Notes: generated by a model not told the origin, from the sequence alone. A stretch of 64,000 nt of DNA from Candidatus Hydrogenedentota bacterium (GCA_020849535.1 JADLGB010000031.1:1-64000); one strand, 5' to 3'; positions 1 to 8,364 are shown, counted from the first letter of the stretch. Translations and numbers: made by a program.

Positions 1-2
1 AA

Positions 3-185
3 ATGCTGGATTTGAGCCAGTCCACCGTGAGCCGGCACCTGTTCGGCACGGTCCGGAACGGCAAGAAAGTCGGCGGGGCGATCCCGAAGTTGCAGAAGGC
101 CATCGAGCGCAAGGACCATGCGCCGATCCATTCGGCCCTGGCAACCCTGAGGACGCGCTTCACCGAAGCTTCGTATGCGGCTTGA
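3..185 (+). CDS. C-terminal fragment of an unidentified protein with a helix-turn-helix-like segment
   Basis: The reading frame is open to the left edge of the window and ends in TGA at 183-185, so this is probably the tail of a longer gene. The first visible residues (LSQSTVSRHL) resemble the recognition-helix region of winged-helix regulators. The rest is helical and basic and matches no family I recognise. No function is assigned. The ATG at position 3 is only the first Met visible in the window, not a supported start. Confidence 0.4.
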   Translation: MLDLSQSTVSRHLFGTVRNGKKVGGAIPKLQKAIERKDHAPIHSALATLRTRFTEASYAA

Positions 186-199
186 CGCGGCGCGGAGCG

Positions 200-224
200 C
201 CCCGTGGGAGGTCCTTCCACGGGG
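200..224. terminator. GC-rich hairpin after the first gene
   Basis: A perfect 8-bp stem (CCCCGTGG / CCACGGGG) with a 9-nt loop lies 15 nt after the stop of the preceding gene. There is no U-tract, so intrinsic termination is uncertain; it may only stabilise the transcript end. Confidence 0.3.
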
Positions 225-406
225 CCGCGCCGTGCAGGCTCGCGCCGGAGATGGTATACTTCGGGGTGAGCACTTGTATGTGCGGGGAGTGTTTGTTACA
301 CTTGGCTGCAGAGAAAGCAGGAAAGCGTGCATTCTCGGGTCTGGGGTGCCAATCCCAGTGCAGGAAGCTCGGGGGTCACACTTTTCATGGGCAGCGCTGC
401 AATTAC

Positions 407-435
407 TTGACAGCGAATGCTCTTTGTGGTTAAAT
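407..435 (+). promoter_or_regulatory. Sigma-70-type promoter of the OmpA-family gene
   Basis: A consensus TTGACA (407-412) is followed after exactly 17 nt by TTAAAT (430-435). It lies about 47 nt upstream of the chosen start codon at 482. Transcription should begin near 442, giving a 40-nt leader that contains AAGGAG at 467-472. It is the best promoter match I found in the window. Confidence 0.7.
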
Positions 436-481
436 GTAACGTGCTAGGGATTTTAGTATGCGGAACAAGGAGATGACCACA

Positions 482-1156
482 ATGAAAAACCTACTGATTG
501 CGGTAGTGGCGGTCATGCTGGTTGCCGGAAGCGCAGCCGCTGCTACCTGCGGACCCAAGACCTGGGACGACATGTCCTGGTGGGGTAATGGCGCGACGCC
601 TGAGCCGTATCCGGATCAGGGTGCCGCGGGTTGCCCCGGCTCAGAGCCCCGGTCCTGCTATTGGTGGTGGCCGAGCGAGCCGGACACCAATGCGGACGAC
701 ACGGAGCTTTGGGGTAACCGAGGCGTGGTGTATCACTGCTGGGAGAAGCCAGTAGAACCGCCACCACCCCCGGAGCCCCCCAAGCCGGAGCCGCCGAAGC
801 CCGAGCGCACGAAGATCTTGCTCAACAACGTCCTGTTTGATTTCGACAAGGCCGTGTTGAGGCCGGAAGGTAAGGCGGAAGTCGACAAGCTGATCACGGA
901 AATGAAGGCTCATGCCGGCGACACCGTCGTGGTTGAAGGTCACACCTGCGACCTCGGCAGCGACGAGTACAATATGGGCCTTGGTCAGCGACGTGCCGAC
1001 GCTGTGAAGAACTACATGGTGGAGAGCGGAATTGCGGCCGAACGCGTCACCGCGACCAGCTTGGGTGAGACCACCCCGGCAGTCCCGAATGATGGCGAGC
1101 CGAACCGCAAGCTGAACCGCCGTGCGCAGTTCAACATCACGTTAGGCGCCGAATAA
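482..1156 (+). CDS. Secreted OmpA/Pal-family protein with a Trp/Cys-rich N-terminal region
   Basis: A 224-residue cell-envelope protein expected to bind peptidoglycan through its C-terminal OmpA domain. The ATG at 482 is chosen over an upstream in-frame ATG (458) because AAGGAG lies 9 nt before it and a clean signal peptide follows (residues 1-21, ending AAAA). Residues 22-89 hold eight Trp (including SWW and YWWW) and four Cys (23, 51, 59, 86), possibly two disulfides. A Pro/Glu/Lys-rich linker spans about 90-108. Residues about 112-222 form the OmpA domain with FDFDKAVLRPEG, EGHTCDLGSDEYN and NRKLNRRAQF. It is a single-gene unit with its own promoter and terminator. The OmpA call is firm; the N-terminal region matches nothing I know. 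Confidence 0.9.
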   Translation: MKNLLIAVVAVMLVAGSAAAATCGPKTWDDMSWWGNGATPEPYPDQGAAGCPGSEPRSCYWWWPSEPDTNADDTELWGNRGVVYHCWEKPVEPPPPPEPPKPEPPKPERTKILLNNVLFDFDKAVLRPEGKAEVDKLITEMKAHAGDTVVVEGHTCDLGSDEYNMGLGQRRADAVKNYMVESGIAAERVTATSLGETTPAVPNDGEPNRKLNRRAQFNITLGAE

Positions 1157-1183
1157 CCCCTGAGCTAAACTGAAATCCTGCAG

Positions 1184-1222
1184 CCGCCCCGGTGCGCAAC
1201 CCACCGGGGTGGTTTCTTTTTT
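1184..1222 (+). terminator. Rho-independent terminator of the OmpA-family gene
   Basis: An 11-bp stem (CCGCCCCGGTG / CACCGGGGTGG, one G-T pair) with a 7-nt loop is followed by TTTCTTTTTT. It begins 27 nt after the stop codon. Confidence 0.9.
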
Positions 1223-1240
1223 GGGGGGGACGGAGAGAAG

Positions 1241-1440
1241 GCACGGACGACCACGGACGACCACGGACGGACACGGACGACCACGGACGACCACGGACGG
1301 ACACGGACGACCACGGACGGACACGGACGACCACGGACGGACACGGAAGAGCACGGACGGACACGGACGAGCACGGACGGACACGGACGAGCACGGACGG
1401 ACACGGACAGACACGGACGAGACGGGCCAAGCACGGACAG
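1241..1440. repeat. Decamer tandem repeat (consensus NCACGGACGR)
   Basis: Eighteen contiguous 10-nt units fill 1241-1420; a degenerate unit and one more recognisable unit extend it to 1440. Each unit is CACGGA plus a variable flank, and two units deviate (AAGA at 1341, ACAG at 1401). Because 10 is not a multiple of 3, the array is open in several frames on both strands and gives long spurious frames rich in Val-Arg-Pro-Ser or Thr-Asp-Gly-His. It sits between convergent genes, after the OmpA terminator. Confidence 0.95.
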
Positions 1441-1500
1441 GGCGACCGGACTGGCGGGGGTGCTCAGGTGCTGCAAGGCAGGCAAACCCTGATGGGAGCA

Positions 1501-1747
1501 CAGCCGAGGGCGACTGTGCCACACGCGCTTGCCATGCCCAGAGTAGTCCTTCCTCTCTTCAGGCCTTTGGTTTGCAGAAAGGCTTCAAGAGCTCCAGACT
1601 AACTTCCGAATGGAGATAGGCAAAGACGCAGCCGAGGGCGGCTATGCCACACGCGCTTGCCATGCCCAGAGTAGTCCTTCCTCTCCTCAGGCCTTTGGTT
1701 TGCAGAAAGGCTTCAAGAGTTTCAGGCGGACGTTCGAATGGGGATAG
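1501..1747. repeat. Two direct copies of a 119-bp intergenic repeat
   Basis: Copy 1 is 1501-1619 and copy 2 is 1629-1747, offset 128 bp and differing by scattered substitutions. Both run from CAGCCGAGGG through GCCACACGCGCTTGCC to a final GATAG. No coding function is visible. The duplication lies between the decamer array and the 3' end of the kinase gene. Confidence 0.9.
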
Positions 1748-1755
1748 ACGTGTGG

Positions 1756-1775
1756 CACAGGCGCCCTCGCCTGTG
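1756..1775. terminator. Perfect 8-bp hairpin downstream of the kinase gene
   Basis: CACAGGCG, a CCCT loop, then CGCCTGTG. It lies 30 nt past the 3' end of the minus-strand kinase gene and could protect or terminate that transcript. There is no U-tract, and similar GCAGGCG palindromes occur elsewhere in the window, so it may simply be a dispersed palindrome. Confidence 0.35.
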
Positions 1776-1804
1776 TCCCATTGAGGATCGGTCCCTGCGC
1801 TCAG

Positions 1805-3487
1805 CTACCGCGGGACCGACTTGAACGGCAGCACGCAGCGGAACCCGACCGTGGGCTGGGCGGTCTCGGGGAAGAGGCCTTTGCGGGAAGAACACCGGAG
1901 TTCCTGGGGTGGCGAGTGCCAGGACCCACCGCGGACGGTGCGCCGGGGCGCTCCGGATTTGGCGGCCTCTACGCGCCGCGCGGCGTCATAGGGCAGAAAG
2001 AAATCGGACGTCCACTCGAAGACGTTGCCCGCGAGGTCGTAGACGTTTTCGGGAGTCTTGCCTTCTTCGTGCATGGAAACGATCGACGGCATGTTCAGGA
2101 AATCGCCGTAGTTGGCGCGGTGCGCGTCGGCATCCTGGTTGCCCCAAGGGTATTTGCGGTTTTCCTTTCCCCGTGCGGCGAAGTCCCATTGCGCTTCCGT
2201 GGGCAGTTCCTTTCCGGCCCAGGCGGCGTAGGCCGCGGCCTCATCCCACGTCACCCCGATGACCGGTTGATCGGCGCCACGATACTCCGTCTGCCCCCAG
2301 AATCTCGGTGCGGGGCGGCCGGTCTCCCTGAGGAATTCCGCGTATTGTCCGTTCGTGACCGGATAGATATCGATGTAGAACGGCTCCACCGTGAACTCGA
2401 ACTCGGGCGCCTCGTCGGGCACGGAGTTGTTCCCCATCACGAAGCTGCCTCCTTCGAGAAAGACCATACCTTCCGTGGATACTTCGCGGCCGGACGCGGC
2501 ATGGATCGAAGCTTGATGGATGGCCCGGTACGATTCATTGAACGCGGCGAGCAGGTGGGAGCGGAATTCCGAGGCGCTTTGCCAGCGATCCTCGCGCGGG
2601 AGCTGCACCGACTTCTGCAGGACGGAGAAGAGGGAAGGAGACACATCGTCACGCACGTCCTGAACTTCGACGAAATCGTCGAGAGGCGTCCGGAGCGTGA
2701 GCATCTCCCGGAAGATGAGCCCCACGGAATACAGGTCGGCGCGCGGATCCACTTCCTGGTGGCGTAGCTGCTCCGGCGACGCGTAGGCCTCCGTGCCGAC
2801 GACGCGAGAGGTCTTGCCGTCTTGCCCGGGTTCGGAGAACAGGCACTCCTCATCCACGACCTTGGCCAGGCCGAAATCCAGTACCTTCACCCGCTCGCCG
2901 GCCAGCAACATCACGTTTTCCGGTTTGATGTCGCGGTGAACGACGTTGCGATGGGCGTATTCGAGCGCAGCGAGGATCTGTGCGGCGAGAGCCACCGCGA
3001 GACGCACGTCCATCAGCTTGCGATGGGTCCGGTGATTGCGCAGATGCGCTCGCAACGAAAGGCCCTGGAGGAATTCCATCGAAATGTAGAGGATGCCTTC
3101 AGCGGACGCGCCGACGTCGTGCACGGCGACAACGTTTTCATGGCGCAGCCGGCGCGCGACCTGCGCCTCCTGAATGAACAGCCGCACGCCTTTTTGCGTA
3201 TGAACGATACGGGGGTCCAGGAATTTCAGTGCGACGCGTTCATTCATCAGGATGTCGTGCGCGCGGTAGACGACGCCCATCCCGCCTTTGCCGACGGAAG
3301 CTTCGATGACATAGCGGTCGGAAATCCGGTGGCCGGGTTCGAAATCGAGCGTAATTTCACTGGAATTCTGATCGGCGTGCGGAACCATGAGGCGTGCCCC
3401 GCACGCAAAGCAGATCCCCCACCGCCCCTGGACGGTGGGAGGAACCGAAATGCGGAGACCACATTGAGCGCACGTTACATGAATCAT
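1805..3487 (-). CDS. Zn-ribbon, Ser/Thr protein kinase and FGE/sulfatase-modifying-factor-like fusion protein
   Basis: A 560-residue soluble protein combining a eukaryotic-type kinase with an SUMF1/EgtB-like domain. Residues 6-29 carry two CxxC pairs of a zinc ribbon. The kinase domain (about 59-310) has the Gly loop GKGGMG (66-71), Lys88 in VALK, HRDIKPEN with Asp186 as catalytic base, and DFG at 204-206, so it should be active. Residues about 335-560 form the FGE-like fold (EGGSFVMGNN, PVTNGQYAEF, LPTEAQWDFAARG, NVFEWT, VRGGSWH, GFRC). No membrane segment separates the domains. True formylglycine activity is not claimed; in such fusions the module may sense or bind ligands. No clear ribosome-binding site precedes the ATG at 3487. 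It is not obviously in an operon. Confidence 0.92.
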   Translation of the reverse strand: MIHVTCAQCGLRISVPPTVQGRWGICFACGARLMVPHADQNSSEITLDFEPGHRISDRYVIEASVGKGGMGVVYRAHDILMNERVALKFLDPRIVHTQKGVRLFIQEAQVARRLRHENVVAVHDVGASAEGILYISMEFLQGLSLRAHLRNHRTHRKLMDVRLAVALAAQILAALEYAHRNVVHRDIKPENVMLLAGERVKVLDFGLAKVVDEECLFSEPGQDGKTSRVVGTEAYASPEQLRHQEVDPRADLYSVGLIFREMLTLRTPLDDFVEVQDVRDDVSPSLFSVLQKSVQLPREDRWQSASEFRSHLLAAFNESYRAIHQASIHAASGREVSTEGMVFLEGGSFVMGNNSVPDEAPEFEFTVEPFYIDIYPVTNGQYAEFLRETGRPAPRFWGQTEYRGADQPVIGVTWDEAAAYAAWAGKELPTEAQWDFAARGKENRKYPWGNQDADAHRANYGDFLNMPSIVSMHEEGKTPENVYDLAGNVFEWTSDFFLPYDAARRVEAAKSGAPRRTVRGGSWHSPPQELRCSSRKGLFPETAQPTVGFRCVLPFKSVPR

Positions 3488-3557
3488 GGTAAGGGAAGTA
3501 TGCTACCACGCCCACGCGGCCTCCGGCAATGGGACCGGGCGCTGTGAATGCGGCAGA

Positions 3558-5672
3558 CTACTCCGCGTCGAAGAGGAGCAACTCGGACAATGCGATGGCG
3601 TCGAGCCGCACGGGGATCCCCTGCATGAGGAGGTCCGCGCCGGACGCCTCCATTTCGCAGTCGAGACTGTCGATTCGCACCGTGTAGCGGCGCTTCAGGT
3701 CGAGGCCTCTCGGGCGAAAGACGTACGTGCCCGGGCCCGCTGAACCGGTGCGCACAATGGTGGCCCAGCCTTTCGTGCGGTCCGCGCCCGCGAATTCGAC
3801 CGCGAACCAGGAGCCGTCCTCCACACCACCCGTGTCCGATACGGGAGCGTGGTGATACATGCGGCAGATGGCCAGCAGCGGACGTATGAAATCCTTGTAG
3901 ATGGCCGCGTAGCGCAGGTAGCGGTCGCGCCTCACAGGCGTGAGGTCAACCAGGCTTGGGGCGACGACTCCGGAGAAGATCTGGGGCGTGCCGAGGGTAT
4001 AACTGGTGCGCAGGATGGTGTCGAAGTTTTCGGGATACCCGGGACTGATATGACCGGTGGCGCCGTGCAGCACGGTGAATTGCTCGGGAGGGAAGGCGAG
4101 TGTCTGCCCGGCGTAGCTCAGGTGTTCCTTGGGGATCGACAGGCCGTCGGTGAGGTAGTTCTCGTGAAAGTACCGCATCATGCCGAGGTCGTTGCGCGCG
4201 CCGCCGCCCGCGCACTGCTGCAACACGAGCTTGGGAAAGCGTTGCCGGATGCGCCCGTACATGGCGTAACACGCTTCGTAATAGCGCCAGTAGTTGTTCT
4301 CGGGCAGTCCCAGTTGCACGGAGGTCAGGCCGCCTCCGGTTTCTTCCGCGTTGTAGTCGACGCGAAAGAGGTCCAAATCGTATTGCTCGATGCACCGGAC
4401 GATCTCCGACTCGACCCAGGCGCGGGCTTCGGGGATGGCGAGGTTGATCGTGTCCTTAGGGGCGAGCCATTCGGGATGCTCCGCGGCGACGCGGCTTTCG
4501 CGGACGTTGCCGCGTCCGCCCTCCGGCTCCATGTAGAGGCCGAAGCGCATACCCTTGGAGCGCACGTATTCAATCAGCGGTTCGAGGCCGTTCGGAAAGC
4601 GGGTGGCGGATGGGTACCAATCGCAGGTGACGTCCCACCAGTAAGCGTCGAGGATGAACAACTCCGTTCCAATGGCCGCGGCAACTTCCACGCACTTGCG
4701 CGCGCTTGCCTCATCAAAGGGCGTATGGAAGCCCAAGTCCGCGGGCAGGACGTACTGGACGAGGCCGAATGTCTCCTTGGACCGGGGCGGCAGGACGGAA
4801 CGGCGGATGTGTTCGTGCATGCCCTGCACGGCCGTGTCCAGGTCCGCGCTGACATGGCCCAGATGGATTGCCGGTGACGTGATCGTTTCGCCGGGCGCGA
4901 TGATGCGGAGTGGCGCTTCAGCCAGAGGTCCGAACTGGAAGGTGACGATGCCCTTGAGGTCGCGCGAGAACTCCATCTTCCAGTTGGCGGTCCATTCCAG
5001 GTTGGCGATGAAGTGCTCGCCGGTCCCGTCGTTTCGCAGGAGGAAGAAGGGGGCGTCATGTCCTTGCCCTTTGAGGCTGGTGTATGTGGAGGTCCACATG
5101 GGCAACGGTTCCCACTTATACCAGCCCTCGAAGGAATGCCCGTCCTTGCTGAAGCGGCCCAGGCGGAAATCCGAGCCGCGCGAGAGCCGCCCGGCCCAGG
5201 GAGACACCCAGTTCAGCGCGCGGGGCTGCTGGCTCCGGTTCGTCACTTCCAGCCAGCGTGACATGACGGGTGTGCTGTCCAGGGCGGTGTGAACATTGAT
5301 ATCGATGCCCGCGGCTTCGTGTCTCAGCCGGACAAGCATGTGACGACCGCCGGGAGTTTCCGACTGTTCCGCGCCAGCCCAGGAGAGGCTTTCGTTGATC
5401 GGGGCTCCGTCGACTGTCAGGAGGAAGGCGGGGTCGCTCCACAGCTCATTGGGCATGGGAATACGCCCGTCGCCCGAGCGGAACTGCAGAATCCACTTGC
5501 CTTCCACGAGTGCCTCAAGACAAACGGTGTTTCCCGACGTGAGAGTTACCGAAGGCGCATTCCCCTCGTTGAGGATGGCTTCCGAGAACGGTTCGGAGAC
5601 GGCAGCGGCAGTTACGGACAGTACGGTAGCTAATACATACAGCGCGGCTCGAGGTGCAGGCGTCTCGATCAT
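3558..5672 (-). CDS. Secreted GH36-type alpha-galactosidase
   Basis: A 704-residue glycoside hydrolase predicted to release alpha-linked galactose (or a related sugar) from oligosaccharides outside the cytoplasm. Residues 1-26 form a signal peptide. An N-terminal beta-sandwich runs to about 320, followed by the TIM barrel with FILDAYWWDVTCDW, GMRFGLYMEPEGG and LFRVDYN, where Asp439 is the expected nucleophile. CAGGGARNDLGMM precedes LTDGLS, where Asp509 is the expected acid/base. A C-terminal beta domain closes the protein. GAGGG lies 5 nt before the start. The key residues are present; exact substrate specificity in GH36 is not readable from sequence. Confidence 0.85.
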   Translation of the reverse strand: MIETPAPRAALYVLATVLSVTAAAVSEPFSEAILNEGNAPSVTLTSGNTVCLEALVEGKWILQFRSGDGRIPMPNELWSDPAFLLTVDGAPINESLSWAGAEQSETPGGRHMLVRLRHEAAGIDINVHTALDSTPVMSRWLEVTNRSQQPRALNWVSPWAGRLSRGSDFRLGRFSKDGHSFEGWYKWEPLPMWTSTYTSLKGQGHDAPFFLLRNDGTGEHFIANLEWTANWKMEFSRDLKGIVTFQFGPLAEAPLRIIAPGETITSPAIHLGHVSADLDTAVQGMHEHIRRSVLPPRSKETFGLVQYVLPADLGFHTPFDEASARKCVEVAAAIGTELFILDAYWWDVTCDWYPSATRFPNGLEPLIEYVRSKGMRFGLYMEPEGGRGNVRESRVAAEHPEWLAPKDTINLAIPEARAWVESEIVRCIEQYDLDLFRVDYNAEETGGGLTSVQLGLPENNYWRYYEACYAMYGRIRQRFPKLVLQQCAGGGARNDLGMMRYFHENYLTDGLSIPKEHLSYAGQTLAFPPEQFTVLHGATGHISPGYPENFDTILRTSYTLGTPQIFSGVVAPSLVDLTPVRRDRYLRYAAIYKDFIRPLLAICRMYHHAPVSDTGGVEDGSWFAVEFAGADRTKGWATIVRTGSAGPGTYVFRPRGLDLKRRYTVRIDSLDCEMEASGADLLMQGIPVRLDAIALSELLLFDAE

Positions 5673-5772
5673 GAATCCCTCACAGTGCCGGTTTGGGCAG
5701 CACGATTCCCCCCCCCATGACGATGGCCATCACAGTAACACAAAGCGCGTTTCTCGCAGAAAGCTCCGGTCA

Positions 5773-6182
5773 TGAGAGTGCCGAGTTCTCGGATACGGAC
5801 AGGGTTCGGCGAAGAGTCCCGACAGGGACGATAGATAATAGCCCAGCGATTCATCGCTGGGTTTGCGGGACCCCCCACACTTCCCCAGCCCCGGCAGGGG
5901 CGAAAGACATCCTCCTTAGTCCCGTTCCACGTATGGGTCACGCCATGCTTCTCATTCAATACCTCCAGCCCTTCCTTGAACGCGGTCTTGCGAGGATACC
6001 CGTCTGCTCTTTCGTCCCTGACGGGACTCGTCTTGTGGGTGTCGTGTTACCCAGCGATAAATCGCTGGGCTATTATCTTCCGCCCTTACGGGCTGAAATC
6101 ACACAAGGTGGAGACGTGGGTGAAGACGCGCGCTATCCGGTTGCTTGGCGCGGTTATGAGGCCGGTGAATTCGGTACTCTCA
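5773..6182. repeat. REP/MITE-like fold-back element, copy A
   Basis: An intergenic element of about 410 bp. The ends are inverted repeats (TGAGAGTGCCGAGTTC at 5773 against the complement of 6167-6182, 14 of 16 matching). Inside are two inverted modules. Each joins a small hairpin (GTCCC-GACA-GGGAC at 5816-5829; GCCC-TTAC-GGGC at 6082-6093) by a GATAATAG-type linker to the 20-bp palindrome CCCAGCGATTNATCGCTGGG (5842-5861 and 6050-6069). Two extra hairpins (5888-5901, 6014-6027) lie between them. A second copy is at 18085-18425. Small frames through it are spurious. Confidence 0.85.
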
Positions 6183-6217
6183 AGCTCCAGTCTTCAGAGG
6201 CTCTGACTGAACCACTT

Positions 6218-6276
6218 GTAGCGCGGGCGTCTCGCCTGCAAACCCTTCTGAATTGCAGGCGAGTCGCCTGCGCTAC
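6218..6276. repeat. Long imperfect inverted repeat upstream of the sensor kinase
   Basis: Two 24-nt arms (6218-6241 and 6253-6276) match in 22 of 24 positions around an 11-nt loop. The core GCAGGCGAGTCGCCTGCGC is itself partly palindromic. A TTTTTT run follows at 6283-6288, so it could act as a plus-strand terminator insulating the sensor kinase gene; it may also be a dispersed intergenic palindrome. Confidence 0.75.
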
Positions 6277-6366
6277 ACACGGTTTTTTGAGAGGCTCCTA
6301 GGCAGATTTCCTGTACAATGGCGGGCGGGGAGCGGCGCTCCTTGGACTTGGAGGGTGAACGGACCC

Positions 6367-8364
6367 ATGGACATATTCCGCGAATTGGTGGACGGCCAAG
6401 GCGATCCGGTGGTATGCCTTCGCGACGATGGATGCGTGACATACATCAATGCGGCGGGCGTGGCCGTGGTGACCGCCGCGCCCTTGCAGACAGTCAAGCA
6501 GGATATCAAGATTCCTTCCGAGTTGCTGGCGGAAATCCGGAGGCTCCAGGCGGAGGATCATGAGGGCATGGCGGGATACGTCAGCCTGAGGACCCCCGCC
6601 GGTCTCAGGCATTTTGAAGTTCGCGTCAAGCGCTCGCCGGGACCAGATGGTGCGGAATGGCTGGTCCTTCTCCGGAATGTGACGGAACTCCGCATCGCCC
6701 AACGGGCCTCGCAGTACCGCAGCGCATTTGCGAAACTGGTTTCCGAAGTGGCTTCCCGCTTCGCCGGTGCGGGTCTGGACGAGTTCGACGACGCTATCGA
6801 GGAGTCCTTGGAGCGCATCGGCATCTTCGCGCAAGCGGACGCGTCCTATCTGTTTCAATTCTCGGAGCGCGGCGATCGCATGTCGGTGACCCACTCCTGG
6901 TCGTCGGGGCGCGTCGCTCCGTTGCCGGAGCAATTGCACGATATCGACGCGCAGACGATGACGTGGTGGATGTCCCGGCTGCACCGGGCGGAAGTGGTGG
7001 CGCTTTCCTCGTTAACGGAGCTTCCCGAGGAAGCCCAGGTGGAGCGCCGCATCCTGGCGGCCCAGGGAGTCGGCTCGCTCGTTGACGTGCCGCTCACCTA
7101 CAAGGGAGTCCCGATTGGATTCATGGGTCTGAGTTCCGCGGAGGAAGGACGTCACTGGAGCCAGGACGAGGTCCATCTGTTGAGCATCGTGGGGCAGGTG
7201 TTCACCAATGCGCTCCAGCATAAACGGGCCGAGGAGGCACTGGCGCAGGAGCGAAACCTGCTGCGGACTCTTATCGACAACCTGCCCGATTACATCTACG
7301 CAAAAGACGCGGAGAGCCGCTTCATCCTGAACAACAGCGCCCACCTGCGTCTGCTTCGCGCCAAGAGCCCCGAGGACGTGGCGGGAAAGAGCGACTACGA
7401 CATGTTTCCACGGGAATTGGCGAGCCAGTACTACGAGGATGAGCAAGAGATCATCCGATCGGGACATCCGCTTGTGAACCGGGAAGAGTCCGTCATCACG
7501 GAAGAAGGGGAACGGCGTTGGCTGCTCACGACGAAGGTTCCCTTGTGTGACGCGGATGGGGTTCCGGTAGGCCTCGTGGGCATGAGCCGCGACATCACGG
7601 GGCGCAAGCAGATGGCCGAAGCGCTGGAGACCCACGCGCGCCTGTTGGAGCAGGCCAACGCGGACTTGCGGATGCGCAACCAGGAGCTGGACGAGTTTAC
7701 CTACATCGCAAGCCACGACCTGCAGGAGCCGCTACGGAAGCTGGTGTCGTTCACGGACGCGCTGCAACACGACATGAAGGCAGGCGACGCAGCGGAAATC
7801 CGGAGGGACCTCGACATTATCGCATCGGCGGCCCAACGCATGCAGCGGCTGGTCCGGGACCTGTTGGCGTTGTCCCGGTCCGGGAGGCAGGCCATGGAAT
7901 GGGAACTGGTCGATCTCAACGAGTGTGTCGATCTGGCGCTGGATGCGCTCGAAATCCGGATGGGGGAGGAAAAGGCCGAGTTCGCTAAAGAGAAGCTGCC
8001 CACGGTTTTGGGAGACCGGACACTCTTGACACAGTTGTTCCAGAACCTGATTGGAAACGCATTGAAGTTCCATGGTCCGGACGCGCCGCAGGTCAGATTG
8101 ACCGCGGAGGAAGGAGACGACGGGTGGGTCCTGGGGGTCCAGGACAACGGGATCGGGATCAAGCAGGAATACTCGGAGCAGATATTCGCTCCGTTCAAGC
8201 GGCTCCATGGCAGGGGGTCGTATGAAGGGACTGGCATTGGACTGGCGATCTGCCGTAAGATAGTGGAGCGGCATGGGGGAGTGATCTGGGTAGAGTCTGA
8301 ACCCGGGAAAGGGGCGCATTTCAAATTCTCACTGCCTCAACGTGAAGCGGAGCAGTCTCCATGA
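6367..8364 (+). CDS. PAS-GAF-PAS sensor histidine kinase
   Basis: A 665-residue soluble sensor kinase. The ATG at 6367 has GGAGGG 11 nt upstream; the frame is open further left but runs into the inverted repeat, so the longer form is unlikely. An N-terminal PAS-like domain (about 1-110) is followed by a GAF domain (about 120-285), a second PAS domain (about 295-415, LIDNLPDYIYAKDAESRF), the dimerisation/phosphoacceptor domain (YIASHDLQEPLRK, His450) and the ATPase domain (LFQNLIGNALKFH, VQDNGIGI, YEGTGIGLAICRKIVE). There are no membrane segments, so the signal is cytoplasmic or diffusible. The SHDLQEP phosphoacceptor box is the phytochrome-like type that usually partners with Rcp1-like regulators, and such a regulator follows with a 4-nt overlap. 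Confidence 0.93.
   Translation: MDIFRELVDGQGDPVVCLRDDGCVTYINAAGVAVVTAAPLQTVKQDIKIPSELLAEIRRLQAEDHEGMAGYVSLRTPAGLRHFEVRVKRSPGPDGAEWLVLLRNVTELRIAQRASQYRSAFAKLVSEVASRFAGAGLDEFDDAIEESLERIGIFAQADASYLFQFSERGDRMSVTHSWSSGRVAPLPEQLHDIDAQTMTWWMSRLHRAEVVALSSLTELPEEAQVERRILAAQGVGSLVDVPLTYKGVPIGFMGLSSAEEGRHWSQDEVHLLSIVGQVFTNALQHKRAEEALAQERNLLRTLIDNLPDYIYAKDAESRFILNNSAHLRLLRAKSPEDVAGKSDYDMFPRELASQYYEDEQEIIRSGHPLVNREESVITEEGERRWLLTTKVPLCDADGVPVGLVGMSRDITGRKQMAEALETHARLLEQANADLRMRNQELDEFTYIASHDLQEPLRKLVSFTDALQHDMKAGDAAEIRRDLDIIASAAQRMQRLVRDLLALSRSGRQAMEWELVDLNECVDLALDALEIRMGEEKAEFAKEKLPTVLGDRTLLTQLFQNLIGNALKFHGPDAPQVRLTAEEGDDGWVLGVQDNGIGIKQEYSEQIFAPFKRLHGRGSYEGTGIGLAICRKIVERHGGVIWVESEPGKGAHFKFSLPQREAEQSP

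Noticed and set aside
1241-1440. CRISPR-like array
   Set aside because: Repeat units are contiguous decamers with no spacers and there are no cas genes.
1137-1619. Several overlapping 97-136-residue frames on both strands with repeated Val-Arg-Pro or Thr-Asp-Gly words
   Set aside because: They are produced by the decamer array, which is open in several frames, and have no start-site signals.
5669-6301. Small frames containing NRWAIIYRP- or NRWAIIFRP-type peptides
   Set aside because: They read through the palindromic element; the same peptide arises from its inverted modules, so they are translation artefacts.
6287-6319. TTGAGA / TACAAT as a promoter of the sensor kinase
   Set aside because: The 21-nt spacer is too long for a convincing sigma-70 site.
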